Below are positions 34,848 through 43,804 of a stretch of 64,000 nt of DNA, one piece after another. A program made the position numbers and the translations under genes. A model generated the notes under the pieces. That model made no database searches and was not told the DNA's origin. It saw only the letters and a program-made list of their open reading frames with translations. Source of the DNA: Burkholderia anthina (GTDB lineage: Bacteria > Pseudomonadota > Gammaproteobacteria > Burkholderiales > Burkholderiaceae); NCBI RefSeq assembly GCF_001547525.1, contig NZ_CM003769.1, forward strand, positions 434,001 through 498,000, read 5' to 3'. Each line of letters starts with the position of its first letter. The first letter of the stretch is position 1.

Positions 34848-35594
34848 TCAGGAAGCGACGCGCCGGGCATTGCGGGTCGCCGCGGCTGGCGCACCGGACG
34901 GCTTCGGCGCACGCAGGTGCCCCGAGAGCCGCCATTCGAGCGCGCCGAGCAGGCGCACGACGATGAAGTTCAGGCCCAGATAGATCACGGCCGCGCAGAC
35001 GAACACCTCGGTCGTCCGGTAGGTCTGCTGAATGATCTGCTGCGCGACGCCCGTCACTTCCCACACGGTGACGAGGCTCGCCAGCGCGGTCGACTTGACG
35101 AGCAGCACGGCTTCGGTCGAATACGCGGGCAGACACTGGCGCAGCGCGATCGGGCCGATCACGCGCCGCAGCAGCGCGAAACCCGACAGGCCGATCGAAT
35201 AGCCGGCCTCGATCTGCCCGACCGGTACGGCCATCAACCCGCCGCGCAGGATTTCGGCCGTGTAGCCTGCCGTGCACAGCGCGAGCGACAGCACCGCGCA
35301 GACGTACGGCTCGCGCAGCAGCGGCCACATGAAGCTCTCGCGAATCACGCCGAACTGGCCGAGCCCGTAATACACGAGGAACATCTGGATCAGCAGCGGC
35401 GAGCCGCGAAACACGAGGATATAGGCCCGCGCGAAGCGGTTCGGCAGCCAGCGCGGCGACACGCGCATCGTGACGATCACGAGCGACAGCAGGCCGCCGA
35501 GCACGAGCGATGCGAAGAACAGGCCGAGCGTGGTCGGCACGGCCGCCAGCAACTGGCGCAGCGTGTCGACGAGAAAAGCGAAATCGATGGACAT
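34848..35594 (-). CDS. Amino acid ABC transporter permease (HisM-like)
   Basis: A 248-residue inner-membrane permease with about five helices. The cytoplasmic EAA-like loop [20 protein letters not shown] couples to the ATPase. It follows the other permease by 12 bases on the same strand; a GAGAACGGG precedes the ATG. The pair forms the heterodimeric channel of a histidine/arginine-type importer. Confidence 0.9.
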   Translation of the reverse strand: MSIDFAFLVDTLRQLLAAVPTTLGLFFASLVLGGLLSLVIVTMRVSPRWLPNRFARAYILVFRGSPLLIQMFLVYYGLGQFGVIRESFMWPLLREPYVCAVLSLALCTAGYTAEILRGGLMAVPVGQIEAGYSIGLSGFALLRRVIGPIALRQCLPAYSTEAVLLVKSTALASLVTVWEVTGVAQQIIQQTYRTTEVFVCAAVIYLGLNFIVVRLLGALEWRLSGHLRAPKPSGAPAAATRNARRVAS

Positions 35595-35606
35595 GCCCGT
35601 TCTCCG

Positions 35607-36329
35607 TCAGTTGCGCGCGAAATTGCGGCGGAACGACCGGCCGACGATCGCCTCGGCCCGGTTGAACACGCGGTTCGACAAGCCCGTCATCAGCAGATAC
35701 AGCGCACCGCCCGCGACGAAGAACACGAAGTACTGGTGAGTCGAATTGGCGGCGATCTGGCTCGTGCGGAGCAACTCGGCAAGCCCGGTGACCGAGATCA
35801 GTGCGGAATCCTTCAGGCTCAGTTGCCAGACGTTGCCGATACCGGGCAGCGCGAAGCGCAGCACCTGCGGAACCAGGATGCGCCGCAGCACCATGCTGCG
35901 CGGCATGCCGATCGAGCGCGCCGCTTCGAGCTCGCCTTTCGACACCGCGAGCACCGCCGCGCGATAGACCTCGGCCTGATAGGCGCCCGAAATCATCCCG
36001 ACCGCGAGCGCGCCGATCACGAACGGCGGCACGCCGATGAAGCCTTCCGCGCCGAACCACTGGCCGACGGCCGTCACGAGCGTCGAGCCGCCGAAGTAGA
36101 ACAGATAGATGACGAGCAATTCGGGCACGCCGCGAAATACCGTCGTATACAGATCGCCGAGCAGGCGGGCGGTGCGGTAGCGCGACAGCTTCGCCGCCGC
36201 GATCGCCGCGCCGATCACGGCGCCGACCGCCAGCGCGGCGAGCGTCAGCGCGACCGTCATCAGTGCGGCGAGCAGCAGCACACCGCCCCAGCCTTCGGTG
36301 CCGAAGCCGAGCATTTCAAGAATCGCCAT
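35607..36329 (-). CDS. Amino acid ABC transporter permease (HisQ-like)
   Basis: A 240-residue permease with the coupling loop EAARSIGMPRSMVLRRILVP and about five hydrophobic segments. It begins after GGGAGGC and is 92 bases downstream of the binding-protein gene. It pairs with the HisM-like permease. Confidence 0.9.
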   Translation of the reverse strand: MAILEMLGFGTEGWGGVLLLAALMTVALTLAALAVGAVIGAAIAAAKLSRYRTARLLGDLYTTVFRGVPELLVIYLFYFGGSTLVTAVGQWFGAEGFIGVPPFVIGALAVGMISGAYQAEVYRAAVLAVSKGELEAARSIGMPRSMVLRRILVPQVLRFALPGIGNVWQLSLKDSALISVTGLAELLRTSQIAANSTHQYFVFFVAGGALYLLMTGLSNRVFNRAEAIVGRSFRRNFARN

Positions 36330-36421
36330 GCGTGCCTCCCGGCATGTGTTGAGTGAATCCGCTGGATGCGTGCCGCCGCGCGCCGTTCGACGAACTTACG
36401 CGACGGCGGCCGAACACGCGC

Positions 36422-37282
36422 TTACGGGGTGACGTCGGTCTTGAACCACTTGTCGGCGAGCTTCTTCACGGTGCCGTCCGCGAGCGCCGCGCCGATCGCC
36501 GTATCGAACTTCGTCTTCAGGTCGGCATCCTGCTTGCGGAACGCGAGCCCTTCGCCCGGCCCCCAGATCGGCCCGCCGAGCTTCGGCCCCGCGAGCACGA
36601 TCGATGCGTTGTCCTTCTTCGCGTTGTTCGCCGCGTAGTACGTGACGTCGTCGAACGAGGCGTCGATGCGCCCGGCGACCAGATCGAGATCGCGTTCGGG
36701 CGACGTCTTGTACACGCGAATCGACGCAATGTCCTTGAAGCTGTCGTTGATGAATTTCGTGTAGACGGTGCCCGACTGGATACCGATCGTCTTGCCCTTC
36801 AACTGCTTGCGCAGCGTGTCGACGGTAGGCTTGTCCGCGTTGGCGTCGCCCGTCAGCTTGACGATCGGCGCGCCGGGCGCGGCCTTCGGCAGGATCTTCG
36901 TATCGGTGACGGCGAACGTCGCCGGCGTCGCCGCGTACGGACGCGAGAACAGCAGGATCTTTTCGCGCTCCGGCGTGATGGAAATCGCATCCATCAGGAC
37001 ATCGAACTTGCCGGCCTGCAGGCCGGGAATCATCCCGTCCCAGTCCTGCGCGACCATGTTGCACTGCACCTTGATCCGCTCGCACACGTTGGCGAGCAGT
37101 TCCGGTTCGAAACCGCCCAGCTTGCCGCCCGGCAGCGTGAGGTTCCACGGTGCGTAGCCGCCTTCGAGCGCGACCGTCACCGTCTTCCATTCCTTCGCCT
37201 GCACCGGTGCCGCGAGCGTGGCCGCCGCAGCCGCGATGACGCCAATCGTCCTGATTGCCCACTTGATGCGCTTGCCGTTCAC
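36422..37282 (-). CDS. Periplasmic amino acid-binding protein (HisJ-like)
   Basis: A 286-residue solute receptor with a signal peptide (cleavage after PVQAKEW region, about residue 29), then VTVALEGGYAPWNLT, DWDGMIPGLQAGKFDVLMDA and an IDASFDD segment, typical of SBP_bac_3 receptors for basic or polar amino acids. It starts with GTG at 37282 behind AAGGAG. As the first gene of the HutC-regulated operon it likely binds histidine or a related imidazole compound (inference). Confidence 0.9.
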   Translation of the reverse strand: MNGKRIKWAIRTIGVIAAAAATLAAPVQAKEWKTVTVALEGGYAPWNLTLPGGKLGGFEPELLANVCERIKVQCNMVAQDWDGMIPGLQAGKFDVLMDAISITPEREKILLFSRPYAATPATFAVTDTKILPKAAPGAPIVKLTGDANADKPTVDTLRKQLKGKTIGIQSGTVYTKFINDSFKDIASIRVYKTSPERDLDLVAGRIDASFDDVTYYAANNAKKDNASIVLAGPKLGGPIWGPGEGLAFRKQDADLKTKFDTAIGAALADGTVKKLADKWFKTDVTP

Positions 37283-37797
37283 GAGATTCTCCTTGCGTTG
37301 AAGTTCGCCATCCCTTCGGTGCAGCGAGCCGCCTCAGGAATTTGTCTATACAAGCATGCAAGAAGAAAAACAGCGAGACAAGCGGTGATCAATAAAAACG
37401 CGTGAAACGCGGGAAATCCCCTAATTTCAGGGCTCTGGCGTGCATCGTCGCGGGGAATTCCGGCACATGTTTGGTGCAATTCGAGCGAGCGAATCTCAAG
37501 GATGACTAGACAAATCCTGAATTCGATCGCGAGTGCGCTCAGACGTGAAGCACGTCTGAGGATTCGGGCTCGCACGTGCCTGCGCGTTGCCGGATGCGTT
37601 GGCGACGCGCAATACGGCATCTGCATCGGGGTCGGGCAATCCGCCATCGCCAGCGGCGCGGGTGCTGCGTTCGTGCGATGAATATCGGGCGGCAAGTCGC
37701 CCGACTGACGCGCCGGGAAGCGCGGCTGTACGCTTCGCGGCGGATTGGCGGGTTGAGAGGCGGGCGGGGGTACCGCGAGCCGCGAAGGACGCCGATC
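37283..37797. other. Promoter region of the histidine-type operon
   Basis: About 515 bases without a gene. The part near 37330-37420 holds the HutC-like operator and AT-rich sequence suitable for a promoter. The rest (37430-37797), between this operon and the RmlD-like gene (both minus strand), shows no recognisable gene or RNA. Confidence 0.5.
37342..37353 (-). promoter_or_regulatory. HutC-like operator
   Basis: TTGTCTATACAA, a palindrome with 10 of 12 symmetric bases, 60-71 bases upstream of the binding-protein gene. It resembles the TTGTATATACAA-type sites bound by HutC in Pseudomonas. It suggests that the HutC encoded at the operon's end represses the whole operon. Confidence 0.6.
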
Positions 37798-38763
37798 CTA
37801 CCGCGCCTGAGGCGCGTCGCGCAGCACGGTCCGCAACGCCGTATCGAACGGCGTCGCGTAATCGATTCCGAGCGCGCGCACGCGCGCCGCATCGAGATGG
37901 CAGTCGTACGGGCGCGGCGTTGCGTCGGTCGGCTGCGTGATCGGCGCGAGCGACGCGTCGATGCCGAGCGCGGCCGCGATTCGCCGCGCGATGTCGTACT
38001 TCGTCATCGGCTCCTCGCTCGACCAATGGCGGATGCCCGTGACGGACTTCCCCGCGAGATGGCGCAGCGTCAGGTCGCGGACGACCTGCGCGACGTCGGG
38101 CGTCCAGGTCGGATAACGGATCGCCCATGCGTCCATGCCGACCGCGTCCGCGCCCGGTCGCGCGGACGCGACGACGGCCGGCACGAGGCTCGTGACGGCC
38201 GATTCGCTCCAGTCGGCGATCGGGCCGAAGAGCAACGGCAGGCGCAGCACGCACGACAGCGGCGAGGCGGCGAGGAGCGCGGCCTCGCCTTCCAGTTTGG
38301 TGCGACCGTAGATGTTCAGCGGGTTCGGAGTGGCGTCCTCGCCGTACGGGGCTGCGTTGCCGTCGAACACGTAGTCGGTCGAGATGCCGAGCGTCCATGC
38401 GCCGAATCGCGCGGCGAGCGCGCCGATGCGGGCCGGCGCCGCGACGTTGATGGCGCGGGCCGCGGCCGGGTCGCGTTCGCAGACGTCGGGGCGGCGTTCG
38501 GCGGCGCAAATGACGACGGCAGCGGGCCGGCACGTTTCGAACAGGCGCTCGAGAGCCGGCTCGTCGAGGACGTCAAGTTCGGCGATGTTTTCCGGCGGCA
38601 ATGCGAGCAGTTTTGCGCCGGCGCCTTGCGGGTGCCGGATGGTTGCGAGCAGCGTCAGCGACGGTTCGCGGAACAAGGACGCGGCAACCGCGCGGCCGAG
38701 CAGGCCGGACGCGCCGATGACGAGGACGGTGGGACGGTCGATCGGTGAAATCTGGTTTGGCAT
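37798..38763 (-). CDS. RmlD-like NAD-dependent sugar-nucleotide reductase/epimerase family protein
   Basis: A 321-residue extended short-chain dehydrogenase. The Rossmann motif GASGLLG is near residues 17-23, the active-site tyrosine and lysine are in YGRTK, and STDYVFDG and NAAERRP-like segments match dTDP-4-dehydrorhamnose reductase (RmlD) and the MAT2B-like group. No other rhamnose genes are close, so a role in rhamnose synthesis is unlikely; the substrate is unknown. Confidence 0.82.
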   Translation of the reverse strand: MPNQISPIDRPTVLVIGASGLLGRAVAASLFREPSLTLLATIRHPQGAGAKLLALPPENIAELDVLDEPALERLFETCRPAAVVICAAERRPDVCERDPAAARAINVAAPARIGALAARFGAWTLGISTDYVFDGNAAPYGEDATPNPLNIYGRTKLEGEAALLAASPLSCVLRLPLLFGPIADWSESAVTSLVPAVVASARPGADAVGMDAWAIRYPTWTPDVAQVVRDLTLRHLAGKSVTGIRHWSSEEPMTKYDIARRIAAALGIDASLAPITQPTDATPRPYDCHLDAARVRALGIDYATPFDTALRTVLRDAPQAR

Positions 38764-38855
38764 GGGTGGCGCTCGATCACGGAAACGAATGGATTATCGG
38801 GCCTATTGGATAGTATGAACGGCTCGCATCCGGTCGGAACATGATCGCCCGCTTC

Positions 38856-38891
38856 TTCGCCCCGGTCTTCGCCCCGGTCTTCGCCCCGCTT
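38856..38891. repeat. 12-bp tandem repeat, three copies
   Basis: Two exact copies of TTCGCCCCGGTC and one copy differing in the last three bases, with further TTCTTCGCC-like units to the right. It is a short simple repeat that could vary in copy number by slippage. Confidence 0.8.
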
Positions 38892-39062
38892 CTTCGCCCA
38901 ACTTCTTCGCCTCTTTCTTCATCCATTTCCCGCCGGCCAACGGCTTCGTGCAATGCGTGATCCGCGATGCGGATTCCGGCCGCGAGCGCATGCGCTGCCC
39001 GCGGTGCCTGGGCACGACTCCGGTTCCGTCGTCGGCACGCGCGCCGCCCCTGCGTCGCCCGC

Positions 39063-39099
39063 AAAAACGAAGCCCGGCACGCTTGCACGTACCGGGCTT
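39063..39099 (-). terminator. Intrinsic terminator of doxX
   Basis: On the minus strand, AAGCCCGG pairs with CCGGGCTT around a 14-base partly paired loop and is followed by CGTTTTTG. It starts about 30 bases after the doxX stop codon. Confidence 0.75.
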
Positions 39100-39128
39100 G
39101 TGATACCGAACGGAAACTTCGTCCTGCC

Positions 39129-39542
39129 TTACTTCCGGTCGACCGAATACCGGCCCGGCCCGCTCAACGCGAGCAACAGCAACCCGCCGATGATGCTCAC
39201 GTTCTTGTAGAAGTTGATCATCGCCATGTACTGCTCCATCCCCTGCAGCGCCCAGTAGCGATGGCCGATCAGCGCGGTCGCGAGCGTATAGGCGGCGAAT
39301 GCCAGCGCGAGCGGACGCGTATAGAAGCCGATCGCGATCAGCACGCCGCCCACCAGTTCGACCGCCACCGCGATCGCGGCCGCGAGTTCGGGCGCCGGAT
39401 TCCCCGTCGACGCCATGTACGCGACCGTGCCCGAAAAGCCGTTCAGCTTCTGCCAGCCGAACAGCACGAACAGGATCATCATCAGCACGCGAGCCGCCAG
39501 CAGCAGCTCGTCCTTCTTCGACTCCAGTGAAACGTAACGCAT
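39129..39542 (-). CDS. DoxX-family membrane protein
   Basis: A 137-residue inner-membrane protein with four hydrophobic segments (ILFVLFGWQKLNGFSG, ELAAAIAVAVELVGGVLIAI, a middle LALAFAAYTLATAL and a terminal IGGLLLLALSG). The F-G-W-x-K and G-F-Y-T-R patterns match DoxX. Members often accompany redox stress genes. The ATG at 39542 has AGGGTG upstream. A LysR box (TGTC-N11-GACA at 39781-39799) about 240 bases upstream matches the one in front of lysR/pirin at 47.2 kb. Confidence 0.85.
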   Translation of the reverse strand: MRYVSLESKKDELLLAARVLMMILFVLFGWQKLNGFSGTVAYMASTGNPAPELAAAIAVAVELVGGVLIAIGFYTRPLALAFAAYTLATALIGHRYWALQGMEQYMAMINFYKNVSIIGGLLLLALSGPGRYSVDRK

Positions 39543-39939
39543 GGCAATCACCCTTGAATTGACGGTTTGATGCATCCGCTGCCGCTGCGCGTCGAATCGG
39601 CGCGCGATGCCGGCAACGGACCACTCTTCGCGCAGTCGCGCGGCAAGCCAGGTGGCCCGCCGCCGAAGAATCCATCCGGTGACGCCGCGACTGACGGCGC
39701 GCGCCGGATCGGTTCTGGCGAAGCACGGGTGCAGTCTACTGTCCCACGAAAATTCATCAATCCGTCGAAACACGATTTGCTGTCTCGAAATAGTGGACAA
39801 TCGCGGGAGAGCGGCCCATCCGGTGACGGCCGGCCAGTGCGGATGGCGGACGATTCGCTCCAGACCAGTCTTGCCAACTGATACCGGCAAGGAGAACACC
39901 TCTCGCCGAGCGATACGTTCGCTTGCTGCTTGGCCTGTT
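39543..39939. other. Upstream region of doxX
   Basis: About 400 bases without a gene. The one clear feature is the LysR-type box at 39781-39799. Confidence 0.5.
39781..39799. promoter_or_regulatory. LysR-type box TGTC-N11-GACA upstream of doxX
   Basis: TGTC-N11-GACA; on the minus strand the flanking and inner bases (ATTGTCCACT...GACAG) match the site at 47229-47250 at 16 of 22 positions. It sits 239 bases upstream of the doxX start. Confidence 0.5.
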
Positions 39940-40068
39940 CAATCCGGAGAACGGGATGATCGACGTGCGGACGACCGCACTGACCGCCGATCTGAAGCGT
40001 GTCGCGCAGCAGCAGTCGAATCTGTCCGACTATGCCGCGCAACTGACCCGGCAGTTCGTGACGTCGTG
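39903..40068 (+). pseudogene. C-terminal remnant of a FliD-like flagellar cap protein
   Basis: An open plus-strand frame ending at the TGA 40066-40068 reads ...LLLGLFNPENGMIDVRTTAL and then TADLKRVAQQQSNLSDYAAQ, LTRQFVTS. The R-T-x-A-L ... L-x3-A-A-x-L-T-x-Q-F pattern matches the coiled C-terminal end of FliD (flagellar filament cap). No start and no upstream domain exist. The last residues of FliD after Q-F are also missing. No other flagellar gene is nearby. Confidence 0.45.
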
Positions 40069-40264
40069 AATGACTGCGAATGGCAGCCGCATCGCGAAGC
40101 GGCAGGCATTGCCGCCAGCGACGGGAAGGAAATCGCGATGATGGCGCCGCGACTGCGACGCCTCGCGCAAGACGGGTCGTTCGGGCACGCAGCGGATGTG
40201 CCGCATGCACGGCACGGCATGCGATGCGATCACGCGCCGCGCTGCTGGCGGCGCGCGTCCTCCG

Positions 40265-41212
40265 TTATGACGCCGCGATCCGCCGGCGGAAATGTTCGGT
40301 GCCGGCCACGATCTTGTCGAGTACCGCGTCGAGCGCCCAGAAGCGTTCGCGCACGTCGTAGTCGATCGTACGGCATTTGATCGACCCGAACGTGCCGATC
40401 CGCTGGTGATAGAGCTTCGCGAGCGCCGGATAGCCCAGCGCCTCCGATACCGCCGAGACGACCAGGAACGTCGAGAGTTCGTCGGCCAGCGCCGGATTCG
40501 ATTCGCCTTGCGTGCGCAGCCACTGGTAGAGATCGGGATGGAAGTTCGTGAACACGCCGTTGAAACCGGCCGACCCGGCCTTCATCGCGTCCCACGCGAT
40601 CGCGGCGTTCGCGTTCAGGATCTTCAGCGGCGACCCCGCGGCCAGCGCGACGCGCCGCTTCACCGTCGCGAGATCGCAGCTCACGTCCTTGAGCATCACG
40701 AATCGGCCCGTATCGATGCACGCGCGCAACTCGTCATCCGACAGAAGCCGCCGATACGGCGCCGGACATTCGTACAGGCCGAGCGGAAGATCCGACGGCA
40801 GCCGCGCGAGCAGCCGGCGCAGATGGTCGAGCAACGCGGCGCTGCCCTTGCGTTGCGGATCGAGCCGGTTGGTCACGAGCACGACGCCCTGCGCGCCCGA
40901 TTCGGCCGCCGCGCACAGTTCGGCGACCTGCGCGTCGAGGTCGTCGCTGATGTGGCCCGACGCGACGACCGGCACGCGCCCGGCCACGCGATCGACCACG
41001 AAACGCGCGAGCGCCGCGCGTTCGGCCAGGCTCAGGAACTGCATCTCGCTCGATTGCGCGACCGCGAACAACGCATCCGAGCCGTGCGCCAGATACCATT
41101 CGATGAGCCGCTCGAGCCCGGCGTAGTCGATCGCGCCGGCGTCGTCGAACGGCGTCAGCATCACCGGCACGATCCCCTCGATCGTCACGTTCGATTGCTG
41201 CGGGTAGTGCAT
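40265..41212 (-). CDS. DapA-family aldolase/dehydratase (KDG aldolase-like)
   Basis: A 315-residue TIM-barrel enzyme of the dihydrodipicolinate synthase/N-acetylneuraminate lyase family. The Schiff-base lysine is K175 (FVMLKDVS) and the catalytic tyrosine Y147 (GLYECPAPY). These enzymes cleave or dehydrate 2-keto-3-deoxy sugar acids. AAGGAG precedes the ATG. It is the last gene of a minus-strand operon with an MFS transporter and a ribokinase, divergent from a LacI regulator, so it likely handles the sugar acid made from the imported compound. Confidence 0.85.
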   Translation of the reverse strand: MHYPQQSNVTIEGIVPVMLTPFDDAGAIDYAGLERLIEWYLAHGSDALFAVAQSSEMQFLSLAERAALARFVVDRVAGRVPVVASGHISDDLDAQVAELCAAAESGAQGVVLVTNRLDPQRKGSAALLDHLRRLLARLPSDLPLGLYECPAPYRRLLSDDELRACIDTGRFVMLKDVSCDLATVKRRVALAAGSPLKILNANAAIAWDAMKAGSAGFNGVFTNFHPDLYQWLRTQGESNPALADELSTFLVVSAVSEALGYPALAKLYHQRIGTFGSIKCRTIDYDVRERFWALDAVLDKIVAGTEHFRRRIAAS

Positions 41213-41255
41213 CTGTTTCTCCTTGCTTCAATGAATGCGGATGCCGGCTGCAAGC

Positions 41256-42575
41256 TCAAGCCGGCAACGGTCCGGGCGCGGCGTTCGCGGCCTGTTCGGG
41301 AATCGGCTTGCGCACGAGCAGCAGGTACGCCATCGCGCCGGCGAACGCGATCGCCGCCGCGGTGAGCAGCGCGGGCACGAACGACCACTTCTGCGCGATG
41401 ACGCCGGTCAGGATCGGGGCCAGCGCGCCGCCGATGAAGCCGCCGAAATTCTGGATCGCGCCGAGCGACGCGATGCGGCTCGGCGGCGCGGCTGCCGTCG
41501 CGAGCGCCCACGAGCACGCCGACGCCGCGTTGGCGAGAAAGATCACGACCGAAATGCATGCGAGCGCAACCGTATTGCTCTGCACGAGCGCGGCCGGAAT
41601 CGTGAACACGACCATCCCGAGCATCGCGGCCACCACCGCATTGCGCCGGCTCACGACCGGCGACCGGCTGCGGCGGGTGACGAGATCCGACAGCCAGCCG
41701 GCGACCAGCGAACCGACGAACCCGCACAGGAACGGCACCGACGCGGCAAACCCCGTGCGGATCAGGCTCATGTGCCGCTCCATCGTCAGGTAGCCCGGCA
41801 GCCAGGTCAGGTAGACCCAGTTCAGGTATACGGAGCCGAAGAAGCCGATCAGCATCCCCCACGTCGTGCCGTGCGAGAACAGGCTGCGCCATTCGGCGAA
41901 GGTCAGTTTCGGCGCGGCGACCGCGCTCTGCGCATCGGCATCGAGATAAGCGCGTTCGGCGGCGGACAGTTGCGCGCGCACCGGATCGCGATACAGCGCG
42001 AACCACACGACGGCGACGACGAGACCGAGCGCGCCGGTCACGATGAACGCCCAGCGCCAGTGGAACGACGCAACGAGCACCGACAGCAGCAACGGCGCGA
42101 GCGCGGTACCGAGCGGCGACGCGGCATTGAAAATGCCCGTCGGCGTGCCGCGCGCGCGCAGCGGAAACCAGTTGCTCACCACGCGCGCGGCCGACGGGAA
42201 TTGCGGCGCCTCGCCGATGCCGAGCACGATGCGCGCGACGATGAACCAGCCGAAGGTGGATACGATGCCGCCCGCCGCCTGCGCGAACGACCAGACGATC
42301 AGCCCGATGCCGAGCAGCCGGCGCGGGCCGATGCGGTCGACCACCCCGCCGACCGGGAACTGGCACAGCGCATAGCTCCACGAGAAGGCCGACAGCAGCA
42401 GCCCCATCTGCGCGAGCGACAGGCCGAGATCGCCGCGGATCGCGGAACTCGCGACGGCCAGCGTGCCGCGATCGAGATAGTTGACGATCCCGCTCGCCAT
42501 CAACAGCGCGAGCGCGATGCGTTGACCGCGCCGAATCCGTGGCGGCGCGTGCGGAACAGCTTGATTGTCGTTCAT
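41256..42575 (-). CDS. MFS transporter, anion:cation symporter (sugar acid) type
   Basis: A 439-residue transporter of the ACS/phthalate-galactonate family, with helices from VNYLDRGTLAVASSAIRGDL onward; the V-N-Y-x-D-R motif in TM1 and GVVDRIGPRRLLG loop are typical of sugar acid importers such as ExuT and GudP. The ATG at 42575 has GGAGAC six bases upstream; an ATG at 42590 is possible. It lies between the aldolase and ribokinase genes. Confidence 0.88.
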   Translation of the reverse strand: MNDNQAVPHAPPRIRRGQRIALALLMASGIVNYLDRGTLAVASSAIRGDLGLSLAQMGLLLSAFSWSYALCQFPVGGVVDRIGPRRLLGIGLIVWSFAQAAGGIVSTFGWFIVARIVLGIGEAPQFPSAARVVSNWFPLRARGTPTGIFNAASPLGTALAPLLLSVLVASFHWRWAFIVTGALGLVVAVVWFALYRDPVRAQLSAAERAYLDADAQSAVAAPKLTFAEWRSLFSHGTTWGMLIGFFGSVYLNWVYLTWLPGYLTMERHMSLIRTGFAASVPFLCGFVGSLVAGWLSDLVTRRSRSPVVSRRNAVVAAMLGMVVFTIPAALVQSNTVALACISVVIFLANAASACSWALATAAAPPSRIASLGAIQNFGGFIGGALAPILTGVIAQKWSFVPALLTAAAIAFAGAMAYLLLVRKPIPEQAANAAPGPLPA

Positions 42576-42635
42576 GTCGATTGTCTCCATGTCACTGTCA
42601 GCGGCCGGGTTCGGCCATTCCGTCGGATGCGGAAT

Positions 42636-43562
42636 TCAGGTCTCCATACGGTCGACTTCGTCGCGCGTCGGAATCGATGTCTGTGCGCCGCGGCGCGTGA
42701 CGCTGATCGCGGCCGCACGCTGGGCGAAGCCGATCGCGTCGTCCATCGATGCGCCGCCGGCCCGCGCGACCGCGAACCCGCCGACGAACGTGTCGCCGGC
42801 CGCGGTCGTGTCGACGGCCGCCACCGCGAGCGCACGATGGCGGCCGCTCCCTGCGCTGCCGCGCCAGCAGACACCGCGCGCGCCGAGCGTGACCAGCACG
42901 TTGCCGACGCCCTTCGCGCGCAGCGCATCGGCGGCGCGCGCGGCCGACGCGTCGTCGCCGACCGCGATGCCGGTCAGCGACTCGGCCTCGGTTTCGTTGA
43001 CGACGAGATAGTCGACCCGCGCGAGCAACGCATCGAAGAGCGGCTGCGCGGGCGCCGGATTGAGCAGCACCGGCGTGTGGCGCGCGCTTGCGCACGCAAT
43101 CGCGCGCGCCACGCTGGCGACCGGCACTTCGAGCTGGCACACGAGCAACGCGGCGGCGGCGATCGCGTCGCACGCCGCGTCGATCCGGTCGGCATCGACG
43201 CACGCATTCGCGCCGGGCACGACGACGATGCTGTTCGCGCCGCCGTCGTCGACGGTGATCGTCGCCACGCCGGTCGCCGTGCCGGCGATCCGGTGCAAGT
43301 GCGTCACGTCGATGCGCTCCGCCGCCAGCGCCCCGTGCAGGCGCGCACCGAACGCGTCGTCGCCGACGCAGCCGATCATCGCGACCGATCCGCCCAAGCG
43401 CGCGGCCGCGACCGCCTGGTTCGCGCCCTTGCCGCCGTGAACGGTCTCGAACGTGGTGCCGAGCAGCGTCTCGCCCGGCACCGGCAGGCGCGGCGCCCGC
43501 GTGACGAGATCGACGTTGACGCTGCCGACGACGGCGATACGTGGTGTCCGTAGGCCGTTCAT
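42636..43562 (-). CDS. rbsK: Ribokinase-family sugar kinase
   Basis: A 308-residue PfkB-family kinase. N-terminal GSVNVDLVTRAPRLPVPGET and the GGKGANQAVAAARLGG motif bind the sugar; C-terminal DTTAAGDTFVGGFAVA contains the catalytic aspartate of the anion hole. The architecture matches ribokinase (ribose to ribose-5-phosphate), but in this sugar acid context other sugars are possible. It is divergent from the LacI regulator, with LacI-type operators between them. Confidence 0.85.
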   Translation of the reverse strand: MNGLRTPRIAVVGSVNVDLVTRAPRLPVPGETLLGTTFETVHGGKGANQAVAAARLGGSVAMIGCVGDDAFGARLHGALAAERIDVTHLHRIAGTATGVATITVDDGGANSIVVVPGANACVDADRIDAACDAIAAAALLVCQLEVPVASVARAIACASARHTPVLLNPAPAQPLFDALLARVDYLVVNETEAESLTGIAVGDDASAARAADALRAKGVGNVLVTLGARGVCWRGSAGSGRHRALAVAAVDTTAAGDTFVGGFAVARAGGASMDDAIGFAQRAAAISVTRRGAQTSIPTRDEVDRMET

Positions 43563-43568
43563 TGCTGG

Positions 43569-43584
43569 ATGTAACCGCTTACAT
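43569..43584. promoter_or_regulatory. LacI-type operator 1
   Basis: ATGTAACCGCTTACAT, a 16-bp palindrome with a central CG, 14 of 16 bases symmetric, directly upstream of the ribokinase start. This is the classic LacI/PurR-type site and fits control of the kinase operon by the divergent LacI regulator. Confidence 0.75.
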
Positions 43585-43677
43585 TTGCGGTCGACAAAAT
43601 GACCGGGATGGTCATCGTCTCGGAAAATTTCGCCATACGGATCGAACAAGTGTCTGACATAATAGGGAAGCAGCAGT

Positions 43678-43693
43678 ACGATAGCGCTTACAT
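43678..43693. promoter_or_regulatory. LacI-type operator 2
   Basis: ACGATAGCGCTTACAT matches the first operator at 12 of 16 positions, with the right half-site CGCTTACAT conserved. It is 109 bp from operator 1, a distance that could allow looping. Confidence 0.55.
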
Positions 43694-43804
43694 TCTCACA
43701 GGGTTGGTCGGGAATGCAAGCGGGAGCATCACGAATCGAGGGTAAACAATGACGATTTTGACGGCACACGGCAGCGGCACGGCCGCCCTGCCCGGAGACG
43801 GCCG

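Larger units (their letters stand above)
38764..39128. other. Gene-free stretch with a 12-bp tandem repeat
   Basis: About 365 bases between the RmlD-like gene and doxX. It contains three tandem copies of a 12-bp unit (ttcgccccggtc, ttcgccccggtc, ttcgccccgctt) at 38856-38891 and near-repeats beside it. A minus-strand frame through it gives a Lys/Arg/Gly-rich peptide, but I see no support for a gene. The doxX terminator lies at the right end. Confidence 0.5.
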
